Counted from the first letter of the stretch, positions 8,145 to 17,589 are shown. The stretch: 51,050 nucleotides of DNA from Enterobacteriaceae bacterium B14 (GCA_000307305.1 DF158884.1:211643-262692); one strand, 5' to 3'. Made by a program: numbers and translations. The notes: generated by a model from the sequence alone, not told the origin.

Positions 8145-9941
8145 ATGACTCTTGCGAAATCACAATCCGTTCTAATGCAGATCCAGCCCACTATTTTACG
8201 CTTTACTAAAATGCTGGCTAGTGTCCTACAGCTAGAAGTGGAAATCATTGATGCGAATATGACTCGTGTTTCAGGTACCGGCCCTTACGGTAATTTTTTT
8301 GGCAGAAAGCTCAGTGGCAACTCAAGATTACTCAAGCATGTACTTGACACTCAAGAAGAAAAAGTCGTCATCCACTCTCGTTTCGACCCTGTTTGTGACG
8401 GCTGCACAACCAAAGAGGACTGCAAAGAAAAAGCCTTTTTAGGCATCCCAATTATGGTGCAAAATACTTGCATCGGTGTTATCAGTCTGGTGGCATTTAC
8501 CCCCGAGCAGCAGGATAAAATAAAAGATAATATTCACGTATTTTCTGATTATGTTCGCCATATATCCAATATTTTCGTTTCAAAGTTGCTTGATTCACAG
8601 GGGCACAGTGATGATTTAAATAAAATATTTCTCAGCTTAATCGAGAATATGGATCAGGGTGTATTAGTATTAGATGATAAAAATCAAATTAAATACTCTA
8701 ATCAAACCGCATTAAAACAACTCAATATTACAAAAGAAAAATTAACAGGTAAAAGCTTTAATATTCGCCCGCTGACATTTCAGCAGAATTATACCTCTGG
8801 GCATCTACAGCACATTCTTTCTTTTGAAGATAGACAAGAGCTGATTATTGGCCAGTTACACGATATTCAAGATCAGCAGTTATTTTTAATGGCTTTCCAC
8901 CAATCGCATATGGCAATTGGTAGCCATAACGATCGTAATAATACTGACCCAGAGATAGAACATCTTATTGGTGACTGTAAACCTATGCGGGCACTCAAGC
9001 GCTTAATCACCCGAATAGCCCCCAGTCCTTCAAGTATCTTGATTGTAGGTGAAAGCGGCACAGGTAAAGAAGTAGTTGCCCGAGCTATTCATCGTTTAAG
9101 TAATCGTAATGATAAACCGTTTATCGCCATTAACTGTGCGGCTATCCCCGAGCAACTGCTTGAAAGTGAGCTGTTTGGGTATGTGAAGGGCGCGTTTACT
9201 GGAGCATCTGCTAATGGCAAAGAGGGTTTGATTCAGGCTGCCAATAACGGAACGCTGTTCTTGGATGAAATCGGTGATATGCCGATGACATTACAGGCAA
9301 AATTGCTTCGCGCTATCGAATCCAGAGAGGTTATGCCTATCGGTTCCAGCAAGCCTATTGCTGTCGATATTCGTATTATTTCTGCCACTAACCAGAACTT
9401 TGAGCAGTTTATTGCCGATGGCAAATTCCGTGAAGATCTCTACTACCGCCTTAATGTGATTCCAATAACCCTGCCACCTCTTCGCGAGAGGCAAGAAGAT
9501 ATCGAGTTATTGGTGCACTATTTCCTCAACTTGCACACCAAGCGTATTGGTAATGTTTACCCAGGTATTACCCCTGAAGTCCTGCAACAGCTCAAGGGAT
9601 ATCGCTGGCCGGGTAACGTGCGTGAGTTGAGTAACTTAATGGAGTATTTGGTCAACGTAGTGCCGAATGGAGAGGTTATCGACAGCACGCTGCTGCCGCC
9701 GAACTTTATCGCTAATGCCAGCAGTAATACCAACCGCTATCCAAAAGAGATTGAAACCTCTTTTGAGAGTGCCGCCGCCTGTGAAAATCACAATACAACA
9801 GGCTTGGAGACCATGGAAAAGCAGATGATAGAAGAGGCGTTAAGCCGCCATGCGAATAAAAAGCTGGCTGCCGAAGAGTTAGGTATTGGTATTGCAACGC
9901 TATACCGCAAGATTAAAAAATATGAGTTAACGGCTGTCTGA
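8145..9941 (+). CDS. ygeV: Sigma-54-dependent transcriptional activator YgeV
   Basis: From 8145 this is a 598-residue enhancer-binding protein; E. coli YgeV is 592. A GAF-like sensory domain with the cysteine cluster 'CDGCTTKEDC' occupies about residues 1–180, followed by a PAS-like segment ('NMDQGVLVLDDKNQI'). Then comes the AAA+ domain with Walker A 'GESGTGKE' near 302–309, the sigma-54-contacting 'GAFTGA' near 349–354 and Walker B 'GTLFLDEIGDMP'. A Fis-type helix-turn-helix ends the protein ('AAEELGIGIATLYRKI', about 573–590). It should activate the divergent ygeW operon, sensing a small molecule or, through its cysteines, metal or redox state (inference). A terminator follows at 9966. Confidence 0.93.
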   Translation: MTLAKSQSVLMQIQPTILRFTKMLASVLQLEVEIIDANMTRVSGTGPYGNFFGRKLSGNSRLLKHVLDTQEEKVVIHSRFDPVCDGCTTKEDCKEKAFLGIPIMVQNTCIGVISLVAFTPEQQDKIKDNIHVFSDYVRHISNIFVSKLLDSQGHSDDLNKIFLSLIENMDQGVLVLDDKNQIKYSNQTALKQLNITKEKLTGKSFNIRPLTFQQNYTSGHLQHILSFEDRQELIIGQLHDIQDQQLFLMAFHQSHMAIGSHNDRNNTDPEIEHLIGDCKPMRALKRLITRIAPSPSSILIVGESGTGKEVVARAIHRLSNRNDKPFIAINCAAIPEQLLESELFGYVKGAFTGASANGKEGLIQAANNGTLFLDEIGDMPMTLQAKLLRAIESREVMPIGSSKPIAVDIRIISATNQNFEQFIADGKFREDLYYRLNVIPITLPPLRERQEDIELLVHYFLNLHTKRIGNVYPGITPEVLQQLKGYRWPGNVRELSNLMEYLVNVVPNGEVIDSTLLPPNFIANASSNTNRYPKEIETSFESAAACENHNTTGLETMEKQMIEEALSRHANKKLAAEELGIGIATLYRKIKKYELTAV

Positions 9942-9965
9942 GGTCGTCTATTTTCCCTTCATTTA

Positions 9966-9993
9966 TTCTGCCGCAGTATGCGGCAGAAAATTT
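9966..9993 (+). terminator. Rho-independent terminator after ygeV
   Basis: Arms TTCTGCCGCA and TGCGGCAGAA enclose a 3-base loop, followed by AATTT. It begins 25 bases after the ygeV stop. Confidence 0.7.
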
Positions 9994-10123
9994 CAGGTCA
10001 CCGCTCGTTTTTCTGCACTCATTTGATTATATCAATATGATAAAAGCCCTTATTTTCTAGGGTACTTTTTAGCAGAAATCAAACCATAGGACGTTCTAAA
10101 CACGCCAATAGTAAGAGGAAGAA

Positions 10124-10471
10124 TTAACCATGTACCAGCAAAGTACCCATCATAAATAGGCAAACCAGAAGAGGGATCGCAAGGACGACAATCTCAAGAA
10201 TACGCAGCAATGGGTTATAATTATCGCTTTCTGACAGCTTCAATAGCGCCCCAATACCTAACACAACAGCAATGATGGCTATCCCACCCGCTATCGTAAA
10301 ATCAGCAAACAGTGATGTGACTAACCAAGTGTAGAACTGCTCTGGAGTATCCGAGCTAATAGTTCTGCCAAATTGCCACCACTGCCAGCTAAAAAAACCA
10401 GCCGGAACTAGCCATGAGAGCAGCGCAAAAAACCAAGATAAACGCCTCAAAATATTATTCCCCTCTTTCAT
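10124..10471 (-). CDS. Small membrane protein of unknown function
   Basis: This 115-residue protein is not recognised. It has three clear hydrophobic segments: about residues 10–28 ('LSWFFALLSWLVPAGFF'), 55–77 ('FADFTIAGGIAIIAVVLGIGALL') and 90–112 ('ILEIVVLAIPLLVCLFMMGTLLV'). A tryptophan-rich 'SWQWWQFGR' follows the first helix. It is likely an inner-membrane protein. It stands alone between the ygeV terminator and the glutathione S-transferase gene, on the strand of the latter and 79 bases downstream of it, so the two might be co-transcribed. The frame is supported by its hydrophobic periodicity rather than by homology. Confidence 0.6.
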   Translation of the reverse strand: MKEGNNILRRLSWFFALLSWLVPAGFFSWQWWQFGRTISSDTPEQFYTWLVTSLFADFTIAGGIAIIAVVLGIGALLKLSESDNYNPLLRILEIVVLAIPLLVCLFMMGTLLVHG

Positions 10472-10550
10472 AGTGATACTCTAATCCCGTCCACGATATC
10501 TGGGTGATAGGCTCATCATCCCTGCCAAACTTCAAAGGCCAAAGAGTATA

Positions 10551-11222
10551 TCAGCGAAGAAACTCGAAAGATCCCCCTTTTTCCCTTGCTTTGACATAGG
10601 CTGGTCTCTCCTGAGAGGCTTTAACGAAGTTCTCAAGCCTTGGGTAGTCATGCAACCCCCCTCTTAACGCAATGGTTTCTAATGGAAAACACATCTGTAT
10701 ATCCGCTGCACTGAGGGATTCCCCTGTAAACCAAGTCTTACCCACCAGTGATTTCTCTAAATAATCGAGATGGCGTTTAATCTGTTTATCCAGATATTGG
10801 CGTTGAACACCTTTGCTAATCAGCGTCGCGACGGGGCGCAGTAGAAGAGGCATTGGGGGATGAGATAATCTGCCAAATACCAACTTCATCACCAGCAGTG
10901 GCATTAAAGAGCCTTCGGCATAGTGGAGCCAGTAAACATAGTCCAGCCTCTCTTGCGTACCCGCTGCGGGTTTCAAGGCGTTAGCTGTGTCATAGGTATC
11001 CACCAGATATTCGATGATGGCGCCTGACTCGGCTATCGTCAGCTCACCATCGGTAATTACCGGTGATTTGCCTAATGGGTGAATATCTAATAGAGATTGA
11101 GGCGCAAGCATCGTTTGCGGATCTCGTTCATAGAGTTTGATCTCGTAGGGAAGCTGTAGCTCCTCCAATAACCAGATAATACGCTGAGAGCGGGAGTGAT
11201 TGAGATGATGTAAGGTGATCAC
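10551..11222 (-). CDS. Glutathione S-transferase family protein
   Basis: This 223-residue protein has the usual length for a bacterial GST. The N-terminal thioredoxin-like fold is clear: 'MITLHHLNHSRSQRIIWLLEEL' with serines at 10 and 12 in the catalytic region, 'PLGKSPVITDG' with the cis-proline, and 'IAESGAIIEYL' binding the glutathione gamma-glutamyl part. An all-helical C-terminal domain with 'WFTGESLSAADIQMCFPL' follows. It would conjugate or reduce electrophiles or peroxides with glutathione in the cytoplasm; the substrate is unknown. E. coli has several GST paralogues and I cannot assign this to one of them. It ends in a gap before the small membrane protein. Confidence 0.88.
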   Translation of the reverse strand: MITLHHLNHSRSQRIIWLLEELQLPYEIKLYERDPQTMLAPQSLLDIHPLGKSPVITDGELTIAESGAIIEYLVDTYDTANALKPAAGTQERLDYVYWLHYAEGSLMPLLVMKLVFGRLSHPPMPLLLRPVATLISKGVQRQYLDKQIKRHLDYLEKSLVGKTWFTGESLSAADIQMCFPLETIALRGGLHDYPRLENFVKASQERPAYVKAREKGGSFEFLR

Positions 11223-11445
11223 GGTGAGCCTTAAGAGAGAAGTCGGTCGATCGTTGGGAAAGTATAGGCTCAGAAAAAGAAAAATCCCCGAGAAATTCCT
11301 GTGGGCAGTAAGATTTTTAATGATGGGTTTGAGGTAAGAGCGCTCAATAATTTAAGCATGAATTGCAAACATTAGGTTAATGCCTATACACGCAGAGAGA
11401 CATCATAAACAGATGAGAAAGCCGTATTCGACATAGCATGGCACC

Positions 11446-11474
11446 AATAAAAAAGCCCCGCTGTAAACGGGGCT
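11446..11474 (-). terminator. Terminator after ssb
   Basis: On the reverse strand AGCCCCG–TTTACAG–CGGGGCT is followed by TTTTTTATT, starting 35 bases past the ssb stop. It is a classic strong terminator. Confidence 0.85.
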
Positions 11475-11508
11475 AGTCGCTCAAAACATTACCAATGCTG
11501 GAAATGAA

Positions 11509-12033
11509 TTAGAATGGAATATCGTCATCAAAATCCATTGGTGGTTCATTGCTTGGTGCTGCCGGAGCGCTCTGCGCTGGGCGCGCGGCTGGCTTGCTAC
11601 CGCCACTGAACTGCTCGCCCTGAGGTTGTTGAGGCTGGCCCCAAGAACCTTGCTGCCCACCGCCTGCTGGTGCACCGCCACCTTGGCGACCACCTAACAT
11701 CTGCATTGTACCGCCGACGTTAACCACGATTTCTGTAGTGTAGCGCTCTTGGCCACCTTGATCCTGCCATTTACGAGTCTGTAGTTGGCCTTCAATGTAA
11801 ACCTGTGAGCCTTTACGCAGGTATTCACCCGCTACTTCGGCTAACTTACCGAACAGCACAACACGGTGCCATTCTGTCTTCTCTTTCGTCTCGCCGGTTT
11901 GCTTATCACGCCAAGATTCTGACGTTGCCAGGGTGATATTGGCCACCGCGCCACCGTTGGGCATATAGCGGACTTCAGGGTCTTGACCCAGATTTCCGAC
12001 TAGAATTACTTTGTTGACGCCTCTGCTGGCCAT
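11509..12033 (-). CDS. ssb: Single-stranded DNA-binding protein SSB
   Basis: This 174-residue protein matches enterobacterial SSB (about 178). The OB fold occupies residues 1–112 and begins '[27 protein letters not shown]', with the conserved '[22 protein letters not shown]' and '[11 protein letters not shown]'. A glycine/proline/glutamine-rich linker follows, and the protein ends with the acidic tip 'DFDDDIPF' that recruits replication and repair partners. It coats single-stranded DNA as a tetramer. It is divergent from uvrA, as in E. coli, with a LexA box in the shared region, so SOS may affect both genes. A strong terminator follows. Confidence 0.98.
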   Translation of the reverse strand: MASRGVNKVILVGNLGQDPEVRYMPNGGAVANITLATSESWRDKQTGETKEKTEWHRVVLFGKLAEVAGEYLRKGSQVYIEGQLQTRKWQDQGGQERYTTEIVVNVGGTMQMLGGRQGGGAPAGGGQQGSWGQPQQPQGEQFSGGSKPAARPAQSAPAAPSNEPPMDFDDDIPF

Positions 12034-12422
12034 TATAAAGTCTCCCGATGAGTAAATTTATTTAAGAACTGATCCCACTAGGCAATTCTTTAGGAAACCA
12101 AGGTTAGCCTGTTATGGCTTCCATAATCATGGTACCTACGGGGATAAGTTCTGAGTCTAAACCATTAAGTTTAACACGCGAATGCTGAAACCACATTGTA
12201 AGATGAAATCTGAGGTGCAGATTCTATTTTACAGTGCAATCGTGCAATATAACACAACAAATACTGGATATTCATTCAGGTTAAGTTGTGACATAATTAT
12301 TCGTTTCGTACTGGCTGTATCCGTTTTTAGCCTGCGTATTTAGGCCTATATCCGCTAAATATCAGGCAATAAAACGTTCAAACATGCGCAGTGAGGTCGT
12401 TTCAAACTCAGGAAGTATCCGT
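12034..12422. other. Divergent ssb–uvrA control region
   Basis: This 389-base gap carries the promoters of ssb (reverse) and uvrA (forward) and one LexA box. An AGGAAG ribosome-binding site lies 9 bases before the uvrA start. No open frame of interest is seen, apart from a 13-codon in-frame extension of uvrA that I discount. Confidence 0.6.
12264..12279. promoter_or_regulatory. LexA (SOS) box upstream of uvrA
   Basis: CTGGATATTCATTCAG differs from the E. coli uvrA operator, as I recall it, at one position (G for T at base 4) and keeps its flanks TA and GT. It lies about 145 bases before the uvrA start. It should place uvrA, and perhaps ssb, under SOS control. Confidence 0.8.
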
Positions 12423-15266
12423 ATGGACCAAATTGAAGTTCGGGGCGCGCGTACCCACAACCTGAAGAATATCAACCTGATTATCCCTCGTGACAAACTC
12501 ATCGTTGTCACAGGCCTTTCTGGTTCGGGAAAATCCTCGCTGGCATTCGATACACTCTATGCAGAAGGCCAGCGACGTTATGTCGAATCCCTTTCTGCCT
12601 ATGCCCGCCAGTTCTTGTCCTTGATGGAGAAACCAGACGTAGACCATATTGAAGGTCTCTCCCCTGCCATCTCCATTGAGCAAAAATCGACATCGCATAA
12701 CCCGCGCTCTACCGTGGGAACCATCACCGAAATTCATGACTATCTGCGCCTTCTATTCGCACGTGTAGGCGAGCCACGCTGCCCTGAGCACCATATTACG
12801 CTCGCAGCACAAACCGTCAGCCAGATGGTCGATAACGTGTTAACTCAGCCAGAAGGCCGCCGTTTAATGCTGCTGGCACCGATTGTGAAAGATCGTAAAG
12901 GCGAGCACGTTAAAACACTGGAAAACCTTGCCACCCAAGGTTATATCCGCGCCCGCATTGATGGTGAAGTGTGCGATCTCTCTGATCCACCTACGCTAGA
13001 ATTACAGAAAAAGCATACGATTGAAGTCGTCGTCGACCGCTTTAAAGTGCGTGATGATTTAGCCCAGCGCCTTGCTGAATCCTTCGAGACAGCACTAGAG
13101 CTTTCCGGCGGCAGCGCCATCGTGGCTGATATGGATGACCCCAACGCCGAAGAGTTGTTGTTCTCCGCCAACTTTGCCTGCCCAGTCTGCGGCTACAGCA
13201 TGAGCGAGCTAGAACCCCGCCTGTTCTCCTTTAACAATCCGGCGGGTGCTTGTCCTACTTGCGATGGCTTAGGCGTACAGCAATTTTTCGATCCTGAACG
13301 TGTGATACAAAACACCGAGCTCTCTTTAGCAGGTGGAGCTATTCGCGGTTGGGATCGTCGCAATTTCTACTATTTCCAGATGCTTCGTTCTCTTGCCGAA
13401 CACTATAAATTTGATGTCGAAGCACCCTTTGATAGCTTAGATGCCAGCGTGCAGAAAGTGATTCTGTATGGCTCCGGCAAAGAGAATATCGAGTTTAAGT
13501 ACATTAACGATCGCGGCGACACCACTGTGCGTAACCACCCATTTGAAGGGGTTTTGCACAATATGGAGCGCCGTTATAAAGAGACCGAATCAACAGCAGT
13601 GCGTGAAGAGCTGTCAAAATACATCAGCAACCGCTCTTGTCCTTCCTGTAAAGGGACTCGACTAAGAGAAGAAGCACGCAACGTGTTTGTAGAAGACACC
13701 ACACTGCCGCAAATCTCAGAGCTAAGTATCGGTAGCGCCTTAACCTTCTTCCAAGAGTTAAAGCTGGAGGGCCAGCGCGCACAGATAGCAGAAAAAGTCT
13801 TGAAAGAGATTGGTGACAGGCTGCGTTTCTTAGTTAATGTTGGGCTAAATTATCTCTCCCTCTCTCGCTCTGCCGAAACACTGTCTGGGGGGGAGGCTCA
13901 GCGTATTCGTTTAGCCAGCCAGATTGGTGCAGGCTTGGTAGGGGTTATGTACGTGCTGGATGAACCCTCTATTGGGCTGCACCAACGAGACAACGAGCGT
14001 CTGTTAGAAACCTTGATTCATCTGCGTAATCTTGGCAATACCGTTATTGTGGTTGAACACGATGAAGATGCGATCCGCGCCGCCGACCACGTGATCGATA
14101 TCGGGCCGGGTGCTGGCGTTCATGGTGGGCAAGTTGTCGCCCAAGGAACGGTAGATGAGGTCATCGCCGAACCGGCTTCACTGACAGGGCAGTTCCTCTC
14201 TGGCAAGCGCGAAATCGCGATCCCTAAACAGCGAATTCCTGCCAATCCAGAGAAAGTGATGAAGCTGATTGGCGCAACAGGCAATAACCTGAAAAACGTG
14301 ACACTCACGCTCCCTGTCGGCCTGTTTACTTGTATTACTGGCGTTTCTGGCTCCGGTAAATCGACGCTAATTAACGATACGCTCTACCCTATCGCGCAGC
14401 GTGTGCTTAACGGCGCGACCGGTGATGACGTTGCACCATACCGTTCTATTGAGGGTCTAGAGCATTTCGATAAAGTTATCGATATCGACCAAGGCCCAAT
14501 AGGCCGCACCCCACGCTCTAACCCAGCAACCTATACGGGTATTTTTACCCCAGTACGAGAGTTGTTTGCTGGCGTGCCAGAGTCTCGTGCACGCGGGTAC
14601 AACCCTGGCCGTTTCAGCTTTAACGTGCGCGGTGGCCGTTGTGAAGCATGTCAGGGCGATGGGGTTATCAAAGTTGAGATGCACTTCTTGCCAGATATCT
14701 ATGTGCCTTGTGACCAATGCAAAGGTAAGCGCTATAACCGTGAAACGCTGGAAGTAAAATACAAAGGCAAGAGCATCCACGAAGTGCTGGATATGACTGT
14801 CGAAGATGCGCGCGAGTTCTTCGATGCTGTGCCTGCGCTAGCGCGTAAACTGCAAACACTGATGGATGTCGGGCTTTCCTATATTCGTCTCGGGCAGTCG
14901 GCGACAACACTCTCTGGCGGTGAAGCGCAACGCGTGAAACTGGCGAAAGAGCTGTCGAAGCGTGGAACGGGGCAGACGCTCTATATCCTTGATGAACCGA
15001 CCAGTGGCCTACACTTTGCGGATATTCAGCAACTGCTGGAAGTGCTGCACCAGTTGCGCGACCAAGGCAATACCATCGTGGTTATCGAGCACAATCTGGA
15101 CGTCATCAAGACCGCTGACTGGATTGTTGATTTAGGGCCGGAAGGTGGCAGTGGCGGCGGGCAAATTCTCGTGTCAGGCACACCAGAAACCGTTGCTCAG
15201 TGCAAAGAGTCCCATACCGCGCGCTTCCTAAAACCGATTCTGGAGAAGAATCAGAACGGGAAGTAA
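12423..15266 (+). CDS. uvrA: Excinuclease ABC subunit A (UvrA)
   Basis: From the start at 12423, which matches the E. coli N-terminus '[16 protein letters not shown]', the protein is 947 residues (E. coli 940). It has two ABC-type ATPase modules: Walker A 'GLSGSGKSS' near residue 31 and 'GVSGSGKST' near 640, and two signature sequences 'LSGGEAQR'. Zinc fingers appear as 'CPVCGY…CPTC' near 253–280 and 'CEACQGDG…CDQCKG' near 740–766. UvrA dimers scan for bulky DNA damage and load UvrB in nucleotide excision repair. It is monocistronic, under a LexA box, and ends at a shared bidirectional terminator with yhjE. Confidence 0.98.
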   Translation: MDQIEVRGARTHNLKNINLIIPRDKLIVVTGLSGSGKSSLAFDTLYAEGQRRYVESLSAYARQFLSLMEKPDVDHIEGLSPAISIEQKSTSHNPRSTVGTITEIHDYLRLLFARVGEPRCPEHHITLAAQTVSQMVDNVLTQPEGRRLMLLAPIVKDRKGEHVKTLENLATQGYIRARIDGEVCDLSDPPTLELQKKHTIEVVVDRFKVRDDLAQRLAESFETALELSGGSAIVADMDDPNAEELLFSANFACPVCGYSMSELEPRLFSFNNPAGACPTCDGLGVQQFFDPERVIQNTELSLAGGAIRGWDRRNFYYFQMLRSLAEHYKFDVEAPFDSLDASVQKVILYGSGKENIEFKYINDRGDTTVRNHPFEGVLHNMERRYKETESTAVREELSKYISNRSCPSCKGTRLREEARNVFVEDTTLPQISELSIGSALTFFQELKLEGQRAQIAEKVLKEIGDRLRFLVNVGLNYLSLSRSAETLSGGEAQRIRLASQIGAGLVGVMYVLDEPSIGLHQRDNERLLETLIHLRNLGNTVIVVEHDEDAIRAADHVIDIGPGAGVHGGQVVAQGTVDEVIAEPASLTGQFLSGKREIAIPKQRIPANPEKVMKLIGATGNNLKNVTLTLPVGLFTCITGVSGSGKSTLINDTLYPIAQRVLNGATGDDVAPYRSIEGLEHFDKVIDIDQGPIGRTPRSNPATYTGIFTPVRELFAGVPESRARGYNPGRFSFNVRGGRCEACQGDGVIKVEMHFLPDIYVPCDQCKGKRYNRETLEVKYKGKSIHEVLDMTVEDAREFFDAVPALARKLQTLMDVGLSYIRLGQSATTLSGGEAQRVKLAKELSKRGTGQTLYILDEPTSGLHFADIQQLLEVLHQLRDQGNTIVVIEHNLDVIKTADWIVDLGPEGGSGGGQILVSGTPETVAQCKESHTARFLKPILEKNQNGK

Positions 15267-15291
15267 ACTGAGCCGGATATCTGCACAAAAT

Positions 15292-15330
15292 AAAACGGCG
15301 CCATACTGCATTGTATGACGCCGTTTTTTT
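15292..15330. terminator. Bidirectional terminator between uvrA and yhjE
   Basis: AACGGCGCCATAC pairs with GTATGACGCCGTT around a 6-base loop, with one mismatched (A·C) pair, and with an A-run on the left and a T-run on the right. It can therefore terminate both convergent genes. Confidence 0.85.
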
Positions 15331-15355
15331 ATCCCTTGATCCAATAATCAAACTG

Positions 15356-16678
15356 TTACAGTGATTGATGGCGGGTTTCTTTCGCGAGCAACAGTGCTAT
15401 CAACGTCAACGTTGCCATTGCAGCCAAATAAATACCGACATAGAACAGGCCGTAATTGGTTGCCAACCACGTCGCGACATAAGGGGCAACGGAAGCCCCT
15501 AGAATAGATGCCACGTTATAAGAGAAGGAAGCTCCGGTATAACGTACCTCGGTTGGAAACAGCTCTGGCAGCATGGCACCCATAGGACCAAACGTGAGCC
15601 CCATAATGCTCAAACCGCAGATCAAGAAAGCCATAACAAGCCATTGGCTACCTGAACCCAACATGCTAGGGAAAATAAAGGCAAAGGCGATCATCAGGCA
15701 GGTAATCGTAATAAGTGTTTTACGGCGACCATATTGATCCGCTAACCAGCCAGCAACTGGCACCATCAGCCCAAAACCAATAACGGCAACCATCAGCATC
15801 CACAGGAAGCTATTCCGAGAGTAACCTAATCCTAAAGGTTCTGCCGCAGTACCGTAACTCATCGAATAGACCGTCATCAGATAAAACAGCGTATAGGTAG
15901 CCAGCATGATGAACGTGCCGATGATCGTCGCTCTCATGTGCTTTGTCAGCAAGGTTCCCAGAGGGATACGAACTTTTTTGCCCTCTTTAACAACTTTGGT
16001 AAATACAGGGGCTTCATGTAGAGAAACTCGCACATATAAACCTACCAGTACCAATGCCGCAGAGAGGATGAACGGTACACGCCAACCCCAATCCATAAAC
16101 TGCTCTTCACTGAGCAACCATGAAAGCAGCAGGAAGGTCCCGTTAGCAAAGAAGAAGCCTATCGGAGCACCCAACTGTGGGAAAGAGCCGTACAGCGCGC
16201 GTTTGTTCGATGGTGCGTTCTCTGTCGCAAGTAATGCCGCGCCGCCCCACTCACCACCCAAGCCCAATCCTTGCCCAAATCGTGCCAAAGCCAGCAGCAA
16301 TGGCGCAAAAATACCGATGGTTTCATAGGTAGGTAACAGGCCGATAATAACGGTGGAGATCCCCATAGTCAGTAATGACGCCACCAGCGTCACCTTACGC
16401 CCGACACGATCGCCAAAATGGCCAAATACAGCAGAACCAATAGGCCGCGCGATAAAAGCAATCGCGAAGGTCGCCAGAGACTGTAGCGTTGCCGCCGTTG
16501 GGTCACCCTGAGGAAAGAAAATATGCGGAAAGACGATAACAGCGGCAGTCGCATAAATATAGAAATCGAAGAACTCGATAGCAGTGCCAACCAGAGAAGC
16601 GACAATCACTTTTCCACGTGAATTTACGGGTACTGACGCCTCTTCTGCGTCGTTGGATTTTGCGATGCTAGCTTCCAT
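15356..16678 (-). CDS. yhjE: MFS transporter of the metabolite:H+ symporter (MHS) family, YhjE
   Basis: This 440-residue protein has about twelve membrane segments and the MFS/MHS signatures: 'GTAIEFFDFYIYATAAVIVFPHIFFP' in helix 1, 'GHFGDRVGRKVTLVASLLTMG' between helices 2 and 3, 'RFGQGLGLGGEWGGAALLATENAP', and 'ELFPTEVRYTGASFSYN' in the C-terminal half. It agrees with E. coli YhjE along most of its length. MHS proteins import organic acids or zwitterions with protons; the YhjE substrate is not established. In E. coli yhjE lies elsewhere, so its place between uvrA and yjbR is a local difference from the backbone order. It has a 911-base gap upstream, which probably includes its promoter. Confidence 0.88.
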   Translation of the reverse strand: MEASIAKSNDAEEASVPVNSRGKVIVASLVGTAIEFFDFYIYATAAVIVFPHIFFPQGDPTAATLQSLATFAIAFIARPIGSAVFGHFGDRVGRKVTLVASLLTMGISTVIIGLLPTYETIGIFAPLLLALARFGQGLGLGGEWGGAALLATENAPSNKRALYGSFPQLGAPIGFFFANGTFLLLSWLLSEEQFMDWGWRVPFILSAALVLVGLYVRVSLHEAPVFTKVVKEGKKVRIPLGTLLTKHMRATIIGTFIMLATYTLFYLMTVYSMSYGTAAEPLGLGYSRNSFLWMLMVAVIGFGLMVPVAGWLADQYGRRKTLITITCLMIAFAFIFPSMLGSGSQWLVMAFLICGLSIMGLTFGPMGAMLPELFPTEVRYTGASFSYNVASILGASVAPYVATWLATNYGLFYVGIYLAAMATLTLIALLLAKETRHQSL

Positions 16679-16890
16679 AATATTTCTTATGTTTAGTTTT
16701 TGTAAAAATCCATCTTAGTCACAGAAAAATGGCATTTCAATGGTAGTTCTGTTTACAATTCGGTGACACAAGCTTTAAAAAGTGAATTGTTTCTATATTA
16801 AGTTTCACTACAGATTTAAACTTTGCAAAAACCAAAATAAACAGAATCAAAAACCAATAATAGGGCAAAGAAAAGTTACCCCATAGAGAG

Positions 16891-16933
16891 TTATGCTAAT
16901 AAACACGCTAACAATGTGGATTTATTAGCATAA
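16891..16933. repeat. Perfect 13-base inverted repeat upstream of yhjE
   Basis: Arms TTATGCTAATAAA (16891–16903) and TTTATTAGCATAA (16921–16933) are perfectly complementary around a 17-base spacer. They lie about 210 bases upstream of the yhjE start. The long spacer and AT-rich arms fit either a protein-binding palindrome or the ends of a small element; no T-run follows. Confidence 0.6.
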
Positions 16934-17404
16934 TGGACTATCAAGCTATGAATTATTAAGAATATTGCGCTAAACACTTAGCAATGAACGCTGAGTTCCC
17001 TCTATTCAAGTTCTGTACGCCATGCATATTTTAAGCATCAAAAACTCTATTACTGCTAATCAAACAAAGCCTATTTGGGTATTACATATTAAAAACAATG
17101 ACACGAGTTATCGTTACTATTTTGTTTTATTTTTATTCACTGTTTTAACAAAAATTTAATGAAAGAACAGTGTTTATTAAACCTTAAGGGCTTATGTACC
17201 ATGTCGTAAAAAACGACAACTTTGCCTCATATGGCCCAGTCCTCATCGCACTGCTTTTCATTTCACAGGGTAAATATCTACTCTATTGAACGTGAATGAG
17301 AACACCCGTTACAAAGCCTTCCTAGATATCAATAGCAGCGGGAAGCCGCTAAACAAAGAGCGCTAGCTGGCGCTGCACCACACTCACCATGACACAATAA
17401 ATAA

Positions 17405-17520
17405 ACATCCTATTACGTAGGTAAAGGCCCGATTAGCACTAAGAAGTATATTCAGAAAATAGAGGGGCTTTCTGGGGTTAGGGTAGGAAAATGGGCGTTT
17501 AAAACCATCACTACATTTTA
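17405..17520 (+). pseudogene. Possible C-terminal fragment of a lost gene
   Basis: A forward frame reads about 38 codons ending at TAA (17518–17520), with protein-like content ('YYVGKGPISTKKYIQKIEG', then 'LSGVRVGKWAFKTITTF'). It has no start codon and is preceded by a stop. I do not recognise the family. It could be chance. Confidence 0.2.
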
Positions 17521-17541
17521 AGAGCCTCTTTGTCATTAACG

Positions 17542-17575
17542 AAACGGGGCTGGTCATTGACCAGCCCCGTTTTTA
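17542..17575. terminator. Terminator downstream of yjbR
   Basis: Arms of about 14 bases, AACGGGGCTGGTCA and TGACCAGCCCCGTT, with a minimal loop are followed by TTTTT on the forward strand; the reverse strand gives TTTCG. It ends 15 bases from the yjbR stop. Confidence 0.75.
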
Positions 17576-17589
17576 TTCTATCGCTATTT

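Larger units (their letters stand above)
16679..17589. other. 911-base gap upstream of yhjE with inverted repeat and possible gene debris
   Basis: No intact gene is seen in this AT-rich stretch. It contains a perfect inverted repeat (16891–16933), a small GTCGT/ACGAC hairpin near 17204–17218 and the yjbR terminator. Short stretches that read like protein but lack a start and are broken by stops lie at 17294–17365 and 17405–17520 on the forward strand. They may be remains of a lost gene. Confidence 0.45.
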
